Source: Heligmosomoides polygyrus polygyrus (taxonomy: Eukaryota; Nematoda; Chromadorea; Rhabditida; Heligmosomidae). From it: a stretch of 64,000 nucleotides of DNA. Positions within the stretch are counted from its first letter, which is position 1; each line of letters starts with the position of its first letter. The notes beneath the pieces were generated by a model. It made no database searches. It was not told the DNA's origin and saw only the letters and a program-made list of their open reading frames with translations. The DNA is taken from NCBI GenBank assembly GCA_947396885.1, contig OX377202.1, positions 19,096,001 to 19,160,000 on the forward strand. Direction: 5' to 3'. A program made the position numbers and the translations under genes. Positions 10,500 to 22,159 of the stretch are shown here, one piece after another.

Positions 10500-10605
10500 G
10501 TTACAGGATGTTTTGTTACGATCCAAACTCTTGCGCCAGGCGGGACTCGAACCCGCATCTTCTGCTTTACGGGCAGCGATGTTCGCCTTACACTAGAAGA
10601 AACGT
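10500..10605 (-). repeat. tRNA-derived SINE, family B, reverse copy
   Basis: On the minus strand the B box GGGTTCGAGTCCCGC is followed by the family tail GATCGTAACAAAACATCC. It resembles a tRNA 3' half, but no full cloverleaf can be drawn. Confidence 0.5.
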
Positions 10606-10789
10606 AGAACTGTTTGCAGGAACAAGGAGCGAGAAAAAGTGAAAAATAGTTAGGCAACACTTTGTATTTGCTTTGGTTTGCTGTGCTGGCCTTAGCTAAA
10701 AGGATATCACAATAATATTATGAATTCATGTTTCGTTGTACTATACTGTGATGAGGATGTGCAACAATTTGTGAAGGTTTTGCTGCTCG

Positions 10790-10965
10790 AAAAGTTTTGC
10801 GCAGAAGAAATGCAATAAAAGCAGCTTCTGACGCCGTTTCAGACGAACTTTTGAAGAAATGGGGAACCTGTGTCATTTCCGTTTCTGCATTCCGGTTTTC
10901 GGTCATTTCTAAGCCGTTCGTCCGACCTTCCGTCTTTTTTTCAACAAAAAATCTGAACATCCATG
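10790..10965 (+). repeat. TTCCG-rich dispersed module, copy 2
   Basis: It shares GCAGCTTCTGACGCCGTTTC and a TTCCG-rich block with the inverted copy at about 53530-53725. Confidence 0.5.
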
Positions 10966-11199
10966 CTTCACACTCTCTTCATGGTGACATATTTTACTAC
11001 TATAGCCATACTTAGTCATCGTATGTGACTTTAGACAAATCTAAATCTAATTTATACGTAGTCTTGGAGCTACGTCCAGAATAAAGTAAAGTAAATCTGT
11101 GCGTAAAATGGTATAAAAAGGTCAGTTTCGGTTAGTACGCGAATCCCGTTATAATGCGGATTTTCTCCGGTTCATTCATTTGCGATAAAAGAGAGGAGA

Positions 11200-11490
11200 A
11201 GTGTTTGATAAACTTACAACCAAAAAAAACCGTCTGAGTTATTCACCGTAGTTTCGGAGTGAAATTCAGGGAAATCGTTATGGGACCGAGTTGTCTATCC
11301 CTCTGCTAATCAGTCGCTGCAACAAGTGATATTTGCTTGCATGCTTTTCCGGCGCAAATAGGGCCGGGGGGGGGGGGGGGGTTCGAGCTTCTGATGGGCA
11401 GAAAATCCCATAGAGCGTGTAGCGTCGTTAATGTCCTTCATCCCTGGTTCCAACGTGTAGTAAAGTGTGTAGTAAGGGCGTTCCATGGTC
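11200..11490 (+). repeat. Dispersed module, copy 3 (MITE-free)
   Basis: It runs from TAAACTTACAACC through GGGCCGG, a long G run and TTCTGATGGGCAG to TCATCCCTGGTTCC. It supplies the uninterrupted ATA site used to confirm the insertion at 10174. Confidence 0.65.
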
Positions 11491-12300
11491 AGATTTAGGC
11501 AGGGGAAGGGACTCCAGGGTGTGGCTCAAGTGACGCATCCGTGTTAAAATTGCCTACATCCTGGAGTTCCCTCCCTTCTCCAATTAGGAAGCACATAAGA
11601 CACGGATCTATAATCGAAACGAATAGATAAAAGTGGAGTTACGTTCACTGTATGTAACTACTCGCCACTCCGGCCCGCCACGCCATACTGTGATGACCCC
11701 CCTCCCCGGACCCTATTTGCGCCCAGTTCTCCTCTAAAAGAACCCACCGACAATGTTCCTACTAGAGAATGTGCACAAAATGAAGACGTCCAAGATAAGA
11801 ACATACAAACCACAGAAAAACTATCGTGAAGATGAACCTGGCCAACATTCAAATAAATAAGCGCACCAGTCAGCTGCTTAAATCTTCAGGCTTCATCCTA
11901 CCGGACTGGTCCCTTAAAAAGACTCTTTAAGCGCTTGGGAAACTGGTCGCGATTGGGTGTCGCTGCTGCTGGGAGATGGGTGTAACCGTCTGCAGACTCT
12001 TAGGAAGGTCACCACCCTGACCCGTAATTAGCGCTAAAAACGCCTGAATATAGAGCGAGTGAAGATAGGAACTGGTTCAACAACGAACTCACTAGACTTC
12101 TCTAACGTCACAAGCAGCACAGAGGAACGCGCTATTGATTTAGGAGTACGGTAGGTTGAGTGACCTCTGCAGGACGCGGTTCTGCGGACTTTGCCGCCAA
12201 CCGTCGACGTTTCCTGGGATAGCGGATGATTCATCAGGCAAGGACAAGGAGCAGTGACTTGTGCTGATTGAAGTGGGACAGATTTGCGTAAAGTTCAGGC
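11491..12300. other. No supported gene
   Basis: A small imperfect foldback (about 11505-11575, GGGACTCCAGG / CCTGGAGTTCCC) is the only structure seen. Confidence 0.45.
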
Positions 12301-12620
12301 TAAATAAGGATAACGGTAAAGGACGACGTTGGTCAGTCCTTCTTCGGGGTGCGCCGCGCACTTTACTTTTGCGGGATGTCATGGAGACGACATGGTACTC
12401 CATGCAATTGCGGCGGCCAGCCGACGGGCAGGTGTTAGTGTTCTAACATTTTCGGACAAGTCTAGTGGCACTACACCGACCTCGGAGGATTAGAAGGCTT
12501 GTTTGGTCTGGGCGAGAAATCCGAACCAATAACATGGAATTACACGCACGCGACAGCCGGCGCCTCCTCCTACTGAGCTACCACTTGCAGCAGTTCAGAT
12601 TAAGTGGGACAAATAGGCAT
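12300..12620 (-). repeat. tRNA-derived SINE, family C, reverse copy
   Basis: The minus strand starts with an A box (GTGGTAGCTCAGTAGGAGG, about 12570-12590) and a B-box-like GGTTCGGATTTC. The body ends in the GTGCGCCGCGCA motif typical of family C. Relatives lie at 17820, 18961, 45735 and 58985. Confidence 0.55.
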
Positions 12621-12714
12621 GAGCATGTGTACCATTTTCACGTCGAGTTGGACACTTCAAGTCAAACTCATCTAAACGACTTTTGAAATTAAAGCAAACG
12701 CCTAAATGGAATTG

Positions 12715-13010
12715 AGCTTCAGGCAGGTTCAGCTACAAACTCAATAAGATGTTTAGCATAGTTTTTCGTTCGAGGAAAACTTGGTATAGGTTTCTTTGAA
12801 ATTTTTTAAGTAACAAGTAAGTAACAAGTAGTAACAGTAACAAGTAACAGTAACAGTAGTAACAGTAATATTTTAATATTTTTTGTAGAGAGAAATAGTA
12901 AAGCTTAAAACATAGCAAAGAAGCAAGCATCTAGCGCATTAAAGGATTAGATCGCGCAATGCACACAAAAAGTCCGCGGCAGCTTTTGTTTGATTGATAG
13001 TGGTAGTAAT
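12715..13010 (+). repeat. Dispersed repeat family D, copy 1
   Basis: It shares CAGACTCAATAAG-type start, GGAAAATTT-like core and AACATAGCAAAGAAGCAAGC with 62345-62640; a shorter relative lies at 47290-47500. GTAACA/GTAACAAGTA microsatellite lies in the middle (about 12805-12865). Confidence 0.55.
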
Positions 13011-13084
13011 GAAGTCGTTTTGCCTTAATAAGTCGAATCAGGAGCTCCTCTCGGCCAACAGAGAATTTCTTTCTATTTGTTAGG

Positions 13085-13450
13085 GTTTGCAGAGAATTTG
13101 CAAGAAATGAGTGATTTTATTCAAGAAGTAATAACAACATCAAAAACGATGGATCAATATTCGCGGTAGTCGCCATCTATAGCCACAACCTTCCTCCAAC
13201 GATCAAGCAGAGCAGCTATCCCGTCTGTCCAGAACGAAAAGGATCCAATCTTTCACCGCGAGCTTAACGTCGTTACAATCGTTGAAGCTTTGCCTGCACG
13301 GAAAGCTTAGAGGCTCTTGAAGGCAAGATGATCACAGTGGCTAAGGTCTGGAGAGTATGGCGGGTGTGGTAGCCATGTGATACCCAGCTTGCGCACCTCG
13401 TCTTGTGTTGCCTTCGCATGGTGGGGTCGTTGCACAATGGTAAGGCTGCA
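13085..13450 (-). pseudogene. Mariner transposase relic (C-terminal part)
   Basis: Reverse translation of about 13340-13385 gives LPHPPYSPDLSHCDHLAF, matching the PHPPYSPDL-x4-5-D-Y/H-H-LF signature around the third catalytic aspartate of mariner (DD34D) transposases. A stop follows, and the rest of the C-terminus (KLAVKDWILF-like, then GGRLW and DGDY-like sequence) can be read only by changing frame. No terminal inverted repeats remain, and the MITE M5 begins just beyond the coding end. The copy is dead. Confidence 0.7.
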
Positions 13451-13506
13451 CGTTGCACAACGGTGAGGGTCGTAGGAAAGGTTCCAGGACGCTTAGGCCT
13501 ATGTTA

Positions 13507-14833
13507 GGCCTATGTTATACTTCGGCGACGCGTCGCCGACGTCGGCGACGCTATGCTGGAGGGGCCGCTACGCACTGCGTAGCAGCCCGCACATCACAGC
13601 GTCGCTGGCGACGTCGCCGAGAGCTCCGGAGGGGGTGTTATACTTCCGCCGCCGACGTCGGTGACAGCGCGTCGCCGTGCACAGCACGGCGACGGTCCGT
13701 CACCGACGTCGCCGCCGTCATCCAAGAGTGGCAGAAAATGCGCTCCGATGGAGTGTTATGATTGTGGGTTGGTTCTTCGTATCCGGAACTGCCATCATCA
13801 CCACCGAACTTCGAATTACGCAATCGAGAAGTGCAAAAGACGCCGTCTTGCGAACACAAAAGTGCAATTCACTAGAACACTGAGTGTTTGGGAGGGAGTG
13901 GGAACCTAAACCTTAGCTCCCCTTCACTTTGTCACTTTTCTTCCTTTTTGTGTCCTTCTCAGCCGCTCTGTTTGCATTTTCTAGGCCTATTAGATTCCTT
14001 GTAGAGCAAGTAATACTGAATGGAACTGTGTAGAAAATAAGTAGTGTTTCGTCGCTTTCTCAAATGGTAATGCAAACCTAAGAGTTAAATTTTCCTTTGA
14101 ACTTCGAGAATTCAGCGTAAATTTAATTTAAATACGATTCTATGAAAAAGGTCTTTGCTAAACCGAAAATGCTGGTAAAATCGTTAAATTTGGTAAATCA
14201 ATAGTCGTTAAATGCCCAACACTATCCCGTACTTCTATTGTTATCGGGATAGACTGCGCCATGCACTCGTCTGTTATTTTGCATTTTACAGTCTATTGAT
14301 AGTGTTTCGCTTGAATACTTGTTATAATCTCTTTACAAAGTAACCGTATCGATTGATTTGTGCTTCTTTTAAAACCTAAAAACACACTATGTCTTGCGAA
14401 AAATAAGGGCATCCTAAAAAATACAGGTACTGTTTGAATGGTTCTAACATTGCTGCTAATGAGACCTTTGAAGACGTTTGAGACTCATATGAAAGCACAG
14501 GTAACGAGATTTATGTAACATGTAAATAGCCCCATTCATTGCATTTCAGACTTGTTTGATTGTGCATGGTTTGAGTGCTTACAATCTTGTTACTACTTGG
14601 CCACATTAATTTATGATGTGCTTTTTTGATGTTTAGAACCTGACAGTGACAAGTGGCATGCGAGTGATGACATTGAAAACGCGCTCCGATGCTAAAATGC
14701 GCTCCAATGCTCTCCTGTCAACGACGTCCCCGACACCGCCACAGAATCTGCTTACGACGTCGGCGACGTCGGTGGTGACGTCAGCGTCGGCGACGTCGGT
14801 GACGGGTCGCAGCGTCGAAGTATAACATAGGCC
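13507..14833. mobile_element. 1.33-kb foldback element, PIF/Harbinger-like (M5)
   Basis: It starts GGCCTATGTTATACTTCGG after TTA (13504-13506) and ends CGAAGTATAACATAGGCC. The left part repeats an 11-base duplicated start (13496-13506). The GC-rich terminal stems contain GACGTCGG repeats, and an internal GGGGTGTTATACTTCC module lies at 13633. The middle (13900-14640) is AT-rich unique sequence without a transposase frame. The right flank (TCG) does not repeat the left TTA. Confidence 0.6.
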
Positions 14834-15464
14834 TCGGTGTCCGCCTCTAGCGAGGATCGCTCAAACAGTCGAAAAAAGAGTACTTGTAGCCTTGCTCATT
14901 CCCCTTGAACTCAGTACCGGATCACTCTGCATGCATGTCAGAACAGCACTGGTTTTTGAAGAGTGCGGAAAACCACAGGGAGGGCATTCCACCAAGAAAA
15001 AGTTCCTCTCACCGAATCGCTTTTACCATTTGTAGCAGGGAGTGTATAAGGGGGCATGCCTGCCCATCGACGACACCAAACCTCGTTGAGCGCAAGCTGC
15101 AGACCGGCGAGAACGATAGCAATGAAACAATAGACAGCGGTAGTCGTGACGATCCGACATGGTTTGTACAAGCTCATCCAGCGACAGCGACGGTTCCAAA
15201 AAAATATTAGCTGGTGCTTATATGTACTGAATTTCCCGCATAATACGGTGTTTAAACCGTGGCATCAATTTGGCGCTTTAGCGCGCTACCTTCGTTCAAA
15301 GGAAGGCACTCGAATTCCTGCAAAACTTTCTGCACACCTTAATATAATATTACAAAATGCTTGCCTTCTATATTGCCTAACCAAAGATACAGGTGTTTCG
15401 TTTTTAACTTCTTGTCTTCATTGGCAGAAACACACACGAACGCAAATTCCAGATCAGGTTTTCT
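14834..15464. other. Intergenic, downstream of the FHA gene
   Basis: ORFs on both strands at 14905-15210 lack splice support. Nothing else is recognised. Confidence 0.45.
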
Positions 15465-15470
15465 TTATTA
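15465..15470 (-). terminator. Poly(A) signal of the FHA gene
   Basis: AATAAA on the minus strand begins about 20 bases after the stop codon at 15491-15493, the usual short nematode 3' UTR spacing. Confidence 0.5.
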
Positions 15471-15490
15471 TCAAACTTGAGCAAGTGTGC

Positions 15491-18400
15491 TTAGTAGACG
15501 AAGCGTGGCTGAAGAATCGGTGGTTTGGCATCCTTCTCAGCGACGTCGGCTGCGAATTTTCTCTTTGTCGTTGGTGAACGGAACTGATTTCGCTGAAGAG
15601 GCACCTAAATTCAGGTTCCCTTCAATTCACGCCATTCAGTTCAATTCAAAATTTTAAGAATGTCGAGACTTCTGCGTAGCAGAGACGCCGTGTTGACTAT
15701 TCGCAAATTTATTTATTCATTTATTTATTCCATGCAAACATGGCTGCGCCACAAAGGAAAAAAGTCAACCATGAAAAAGGAACCACTATTATTATGTCAA
15801 GAACTCAATAAAAAGAGCAAGGAACGAACATAAAACAAAACACAACTAACACTTCTTTCTTCATCTCTCTTGGTAGATCTTTTTTATTTTCCTACTTTTT
15901 ATATAGTGTTCTTGTTCTTTTAGCCCCCTATCTTCCTTTATTAAACTTGATTTTTTTTACGACAGTTTTAGATGCTCGTTCATCTAAAAGATGGAGATGA
16001 TGTGTAAATCGCTGTGGTATGATGGCCGGTGGGTAGGCTCCTCGACAAGCAAGTGATATCAATTGGGCGACCATTATCGATCGAGTTCAGTTAATCGGTC
16101 TTCACAACCAATAAGCAATATCGATCGGCCGCACATTATCGATTTTTGGGTCGAGTTGACTGTTTGAGGTTGGTGTAACGTTGAGGCGATGGTCCATGGG
16201 CAAGCTTTCAAACAAGTGAATAATATCGGTCGGTTACTGTTTTTTGCGCAAGGTTTTAGCCAGACGGCTAGGCCGAATAGTTACTATTATTCCAAGTACA
16301 ATAAATGTAAATAAAAACGACTTACCGGCTGCAGGACGACAGGAGCACGTGTAGCCGTATTAATGTGTGACTGGATGTGGTACTTGTGGGTAACTTCATA
16401 CTAAAACTAGTCAATACAATTTATTTAGGCGTTGATAACCTGAACGATTGGCATAAGAAGCGTAAACGTGAGAAAAAATAGTGAATTGCTGGAAAAGCTT
16501 CCCATTTGCCAACTTGTTTCACTTACATCTGGCAGAATCCCTAGGATATTGTCCTTCTTTGAAGGAGTTTGAACATCCGAGTTAGCTAGTGTGGATAGGT
16601 CGCTTCTGAATAGTTCGAAGGCTACATGAATGTCACAGAAGTCAGCTTTAACAAGGAACTTACTGTAGAGACGGTTGTCCGTTTTGCTCGGGGTTTTTCT
16701 CTGAAGCGATACTCAAGTTGCTTGCTTGCTGTTTTGCCATTGCCTCAGCCTCGTTGTTTGAGGGGACGGTCGTCGTGCTGGGTTCATCTGAATCCATAAC
16801 CTGGGACTTCTCCACAGATGGATTCGTGGTATCCTTCGAAGACAATGCAGGCGACGATGGTGTGACGACATCAGACGCTGCGGGCCCATCTTCACCATCC
16901 TCTTTCGTCGAGCCCTCATCAACGTTTATCAGCTCTTCCTCATTATTTGGCTCATTCTGATCACCTCCTGCTTTTTTCTCGAACCCGTTTTGTGGCTGGA
17001 CAACGTCGTTTTCTGCAGTGTCTTCTGGCTCCGAAGCCGAACGGCGTCTTCGGACAGCTTCTGTCTGTTCTCCTTCAACGTGTTTCAGTTCAATTTTTTC
17101 CTCAACGTTATCCTCAGCTTCTTCTTCGACAATATCCTCTTGGCCATTCCTATCACCTGCTTCTTGTTGTTCCTGTTCCTTCAAATGGTGTTCCTCTTGC
17201 TCACCAAGGTGACTTTCTTGCGCTTCTTCTTTCGCAGTCGAAATCATCTCCTCTTCGTTATCAAGATGCTCATCATATTGGAAGGAGGACTTTACCTTGT
17301 CATCAAGGTCTTCATCACGTGCAGCAGCACGAGGCCCAGATTTGAAGGCTAGCACGGAACGTGAACACTCGATGACTTCCTGGAATATCCATTCTTGAGC
17401 ATTTGTAAACGCAGTGTGATGAGGTACAATGATCAGTGTTGGTCAACCTATTTGGGAATGCGCCATGCATTCTATATATGCAGGAAAGCGCAGAGGCAAT
17501 CTAATTGAATATCTAGCCTGAGTTGTAGGGCAGTCGAAGAGGCTGTCCCGTGAAGGCCGAAACGAGGTTCATGGTTCGAATCCCAGCCACGACAAGTAAG
17601 CCTTCTACCCCTCTGCAGTCAACTTGCAGTAGAGATGGTGTACATGGCACATCCCACAAAAGGGATCGACTATCGGCTCCGAGTTCTATACTGTATCCTT
17701 ATCTGGAGTTCTTTTCCTGCTAAGTGTAGAAGGGCTAAGAATGCTCGTCTTTGCGTCTGTTCGTCCTCCGCTCACAATTAAGGACACTATCACGAGCAAG
17801 TTGAATGCGTATTTGGCCTATACGGGCGCATGGAGCGCAGTCGGAAGATGCACTAGTTGTCATGTTTACCCGATTCCAGGTTTTTGGTTCGAATTTTCCC
17901 CCCCCAGACTAACAAAGCATTCCAACCCTCCTGGGACGGTGAATTGGTATCAGACTTTTCTGGGAAAGATAAAGCTCTTACTCGTTCATCGGCTGGCCAC
18001 CGAAAGTCGGTGTATGGACCAAGAAAACAGTTAAATTGCCTCTACGATATCTCCAGAAGTAAAATGCGTGGTGCATTCTAAAATAGATTGACTAATGCTG
18101 TCTTTTGCATTTCGTTCTATCATTTCTTGGCAGATGAGACCAATCATTCTCATTAAGAAGCACAACACCCACATGTAGTAGACCCTTGTTGACAGTCGCT
18201 CTTTCGCTGTCGCTATAGTGGGCAAGAGTTTTCGGCTCTTGTCCAAGTAGTCGTGAGGAGTCGCAGTATAGTTGGTAGAGCTGTAAAAAAGGTAGCCGAA
18301 TTCAGAATACATAGCTTATACGTGCACACACTGACCTCGTCGTCGAGGTCCATGGTGAAAGAGAAGTGTGAGTCTTTGTCATCCTGAAGTTTTTCAACTA

Positions 18401-18651
18401 GGACAATAACTGTAAGTGAACTCAGAAACGCAGTTCGGGTTCTGGCGCTTTTCATTTTCATTTTGAGTTCGAATTGTTTGGGCGTTTGATGGAAAAGGAA
18501 AAAAGTTTAGGAATGTCAAGCTTCGTAACCGACCTCGACATCGGTAGCGTGAAGGTGCTCTGTGTCCTGCTCTCCGTTAATATGTCTTGTTTCATTCGCA
18601 GCGGATTCCTCAACAAGCCATTCATTGCTCAAATCCGCAAAAGCATCATTA
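15491..18651 (-). CDS. FHA-domain gene, 3' exons: acidic tail and C-terminus
   Basis: Exons, read right to left: 18651-18530 (or 18534), 18409-18336, 18280-18173, 17379-16664, 16605-16527, 16370-16326, and a probable last exon 15549-15491. Splice phases agree through 16326; the last junction does not fit cleanly and is tentative. The 716-bp exon encodes an extremely Glu/Asp-rich, low-complexity segment (such as EEEMISTAKEEAQ, EDIVEEEAEDNVEE), then a Ser/Thr/Pro-rich end. The smaller exons read FADLSNEWLVEES, LYQLYCDSSRLLG and SDLSTLANSDVQ. The proposed end, PPILQPRFVY, is followed by AATAAA. One more 26-bp exon near 18.75 kb would repair the phase from the upstream cluster. No catalytic domain is visible. 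Acidic disordered tails of this kind occur in cytoskeletal and centrosomal proteins, but that role is inferred only. Confidence 0.7.
15560..16320 (-). other. Intron with retroelement tail
   Basis: This intron holds an (AAAT)-rich tail on the minus strand (about 15706-15732), as at the CR1-like element near 59.96 kb, and a diverged TCGATCGA-rich repeat (about 16070-16260) related to 56.9 and 58.6 kb. Confidence 0.4.
17520..17700 (+). repeat. tRNA-like SINE head
   Basis: B box GGTTCGAATCCC (17573-17584) with a plausible upstream A box (GTAGGGCAGTCGAAGAGG). It lies in an intron of the FHA gene on the opposite strand. Confidence 0.45.
17815..18085 (+). repeat. tRNA-derived SINE, family C
   Basis: A box in GGAGCGCAGTCGGAAG and B box GGTTCGAATTTTCC, then a body with GGTATCAGACTTTTCTGG and the tail AATGCGTGGTGCATTC. 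It occupies an intron between coding exons on the opposite strand. Confidence 0.55.
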
Positions 18652-18954
18652 CTATATTAGCTTGATATTTAGACAAACTCGAAGGTGAGGATCAATGCTG
18701 CTTACGTTTGAGGAAAACAGAAGAAGGATGGAAAATCCTAGGAGTAACTTGCGCTGTACCTTCTTTCATATCACTTCAGTCGTTCTTCATGAGAAGAAAC
18801 CTCATCAATCAAGATGATGTGAAAAAGGATCAACACCGATTTGGTCCCAGCTCTCTCCCGAAAGGCATATCATAAATGGATGACAATACACAGTGGAGTA
18901 CAATGGAGAATGACTGACCCATTAGGGTCCTTTATATGTAGCTTCAAAACCTAT

Positions 18955-19140
18955 ATACGACCTGGGCCAACGGCGCAGTCGGAGGAGACGCTCCTGTTGT
19001 CTGGACCTCGAATCAGGTTCTTGATTCGGGTTTCCCTCCTAGGCCAAGGCGTCTTCCATCCCTACAGGGCCGGTGAAATGGCACCAAACGTATCTGGGAA
19101 GGTACAACACTGACTTGTCCACCGATTGGCCAACGCGAAC
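18955..19140 (+). repeat. tRNA-derived SINE, family C
   Basis: A-box region GGGCCAACGGCGCAGTCGGA followed by a B-box-like CCTCGAATCAGG and the family body GGCACCAAACGTATCTGGG. Intronic. Confidence 0.5.
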
Positions 19141-19462
19141 AAGCTTGAGGATTTAGGAGGTCTCTCTGCTTAAGCGTGTAGAGAATGTTGTAGATAATAT
19201 GTCAAAAGCTAAATATCAAGAAACGTTACCAATTTGTTTGTTTGTGGCCTGTTGTTCGTGGCTATTAGTTACATTTCCTAATTTTAAGCTGTTTGATGCA
19301 TCTTTGCGGCATGTAGCATTTTCTTTAAAGGCAAAGGTGAATTAATGTTAATGAAACACCACATTTCATGATTTCTCAATTTATTTTTGGGCTAACTTAT
19401 ATAAATTTATCTATTTGTTTTTTAGACTGCCTTATTTACGTAGTCAAATTAAAAGGTTTTAC

Positions 19463-20602
19463 CTTGGATTCATAATCCATCAGTTTTTTGGCGTGATGGA
19501 TGTCGTCTCCCGTTATATCGAGCGACACAACAGAAGTGACGGACTGTTTGTGGGCTGGAAAGCAGTTAATTGAGCCAGAAGATGGTCCGTGGCTTAGCGT
19601 GTACTGTTCCAGTTACTTGGTTCGTCATCGAGGTCTCCGACGCCAGTGCGCCGTATAGACCCTGCCGAGGAATTCAGCCTGGTGAGCAGCTGAGCCAGCC
19701 GGTCGCGTGTCGACTCGTTGATATTCTGAATTTATCTGAGCTTTGAAGAAATGTTCTACGAACGACTCTTCGATCGGAGACTTGGACAAAATCGAATAGT
19801 TCTAAGATGATTTACAACTAGATGAGCAGTCATTAATTCCACGTGTTTGCAGCTTTCAGAGGAACGACCTTACCGTGCTCTGGCTGATCTTCCTCTGCAA
19901 CACGTTCAGCTGGCTCTCCAATTGTGCAGACTTCGCCTCGGCCTCTTCAAGAGCCCTTTCTAGGGATACGTCCGGTTTTTCACTGGTTCTGTCGTCATTC
20001 AACGGACCAGCCTCATCCTTTTCTTCCTGCAATTTTCACAAAGAGGTAGTCATCGGACATGCACTCTGCGGCCACTAACAGCTGCCAAGCTCTTACCTTT
20101 CCTGCCTGCTCGTTGCTATGAATTCGAGAAGAGTCCTCAGCTGAAAAAGTCACATTAGAAGAATTCTCGCTACAAAATTCGCCCCGCATATCACCTGCTT
20201 GTGTGTCGGCGATTGAAGAACTTTCGCGACTTTTCTCAAGCTCCTGAGCAGTGAGGGAGAGTATTGGAGAAATACTGGGTAGCAGCCAGTGGTTCTCCAT
20301 TCGATTACGGTAGAAGTCTTCCTGAAAACGGGAAGATGAGTAGCCACCCGAGATGTCCAGGGAGGTTCCCACCTTCAGGTCATCAACGGCACTCAGCAGC
20401 TGCGTCCCAGTTATGCCATCGATTCGCATCTGCTCCTGAAAAATTCTTCGACTTTGTTGCCATATGTTTGCAGTATGGGCTAACTCACGCCAAGATGGCG
20501 ACTCCACTCTGTGAACACGCTACAAACGCGAATAGATTCCCCAGCTGTCTCACATGCCTCTCTGATGACAGGAACCAAAAGCTCCATCTCACCCGCCACG
20601 GT
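19463..20602 (-). CDS. FHA-domain gene, central exons: helical and coiled-coil region
   Basis: Eight exons read right to left: 20602-20489, 20435-20373, 20321-20195, 20140-20097, 20026-19874, 19725-19617 and 19554-19463 account for seven phase-consistent blocks with introns of 50-320 bp; the eighth is the possible 26-bp exon near 18.75 kb. Most acceptors are TTTTCAG-like. The product starts TVAGEMELLVPVIREACE, continues with WSRHLGEQMRIDG, and then enters a heptad-like coiled coil (SLERALEEAEAKSAQLESQL, LNVLQRKISQ) and NESTRDRLAQLLTRLNSS. No enzyme motif is present. The many short exons with exact phase agreement are the strongest gene evidence in the window. Belonging to the same gene as the FHA exons is inferred from strand, order and lack of an intervening start or poly(A) site. 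Confidence 0.8.
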
Positions 20603-20734
20603 CTGAAAATGAAACATTTAGTGGACATTCTTTCAATAAGTACCGAAGAAGACGCCTGAAGCTACTTATAAGGTCTCCTTCCCACTGCATACTCAAGCCT
20701 TTTTCAAGAATAAGAACGGCTGCCCTCTCGCGGA

Positions 20735-21294
20735 CGGTGAAGGGGGGGGGGGAGAGGGGTCCAGTGAAGGGGGGCCGATAGAAGGTTGACCAGTGAAAGA
20801 GGGAACTAGGTGAAGGGGGACCGGTGAGGAAGGTACCAGTAATGCGGATTGGTGAATGGAAGGGGGAGGTGGAAAGGGGGACCGGAAAGGGTTGATGAAT
20901 AAAAGGAGGACCAGTGAGGTTGGACCAGTAATGGGGATCGGTGAAGGATAGGATGACCAGCGAAGAGGGGACCAGTAAAGGGAGGTCCAGTGAAGGTGGG
21001 TGCAGTAGTAGGGACCGAAGGGGGGGGGGTGACCAGTGAAGAGTGAACCGGAAAAGGGCTGACAATAAAGGGGAACCGGTGATAAGGGAGCAGTTAAGGG
21101 GAGGGGGTCCAGTGAAGGTAATGGACCTGTTTTGCCCTATTCCGCTTTACCATTCTATATAGCAAAACCAGTTTTTTTTACTATCATGAATGAGAGGTCC
21201 AAAGAGGAGAAGAAGACGATCGGGGTGTTCTATTCTCCGGGTTTTGGGGCGAAGCCCCAACCAGACGTTTGGCGGTAAGCCGTTGAACGTCTGG
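20735..21294 (+). mobile_element. Helitron-like element end with minisatellite, copy A
   Basis: A diverged GGTCCAGTGAAGGGGG minisatellite (about 20735-21120) leads into a 3' end with two hairpins: TTGGGGC-gaa-GCCCCAA (21244-21260) and CCAGACGTT...AACGTCTGG (21261-21294). The end is CTGG followed by T, fitting the Helitron CTRR-T rule. It lies in the 7.9-kb intron of the FHA gene. No Rep/helicase frame is present. Confidence 0.55.
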
Positions 21295-21997
21295 TAATTT
21301 TATAGGCCAAGTACACATTCAAGTTGTATACACGACAACCAATAAAAGTAGAGTGCCTGGCGAATTCCGCAAAAAATTATGTGATTGCACGTATGAAGAA
21401 GTAGTTCATTAGCTTTCTAAACTGGTCAGTTTTCATATCAATCTGGATAGGCATTAAAGAAGTCAAAATAAATTTCTTTGAAAAAATTAAAAACTTATAC
21501 ATTCGTAGGTGCTTTAAAAGTTACTACAAGGCTTCAATAATTCTGAGCCTTGCTTTAAGCTATAGGAACACTCTAATGTTTTATTTAAAGCGCACAAGAA
21601 AAAAATGCAATGTGATAAACAAAATGATAGCCCCATACACTCGTCTAGTACTTCGCGATATGTATTTGTTAGAAATCATTGTTTTAAATGAATAATCACA
21701 AGAAGCAGACATTTTCGCACTTAGCAACTCTATGTAGAAAGTATCTACACTATCAATCAAATAAACATCGCTACGCGATGAACGATTGCATGGCGAAACC
21801 CTCTTCTGTGACGTAGCCGAATTTTTGTGCTTTACATCATTCCAACTGGACATAAAATAGCAGTATAGAAGCAAAGGAGTTGATGAAAATTTAAAGGCAT
21901 AATAATCTTGGACAAACGAGTTTTTAAAAGGATCTTGTTTAAAAAAGAAATCTATTTCAACACATAAATATGAAAAAGTCACAGGTATATTTTCTAA

Positions 21998-22157
21998 GGC
22001 CTCTGTTATACTCCCGCGGGAGCATCCGCGGAACGTCCGCGGACCAATGGTGCACGGCGGAGGCGGGCGTGGCGAGGCGCGGCGATTGGCCAGGTGAGGA
22101 GTCTCGGCGCGATTCCCGTCCTTCCGCGGATGCTCCCGCGGGAGTATAACTCAGGCC
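21998..22157. mobile_element. Foldback MITE, PIF/Harbinger-like (M7)
   Basis: A 160-bp element with ends GGCCTCTGTTATACTCCCGC and GCGGGAGTATAACTCAGGCC. The first 38 bases pair with the last 38 with few mismatches. Flanks are TAA and TAG, an imperfect duplication. Confidence 0.7.
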
Positions 22158-22159
22158 TA

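Noticed and set aside
9040..10605. tRNA genes suggested by strong B boxes
   Set aside because: Neither copy folds into a complete cloverleaf with a proper anticodon arm, and both carry the same 3' body, so they are SINE heads.
16947..17352. Plus-strand ORFs of 120-132 codons
   Set aside because: They are antisense shadows of the acidic minus-strand exon 16664-17379, which has matching splice phases.
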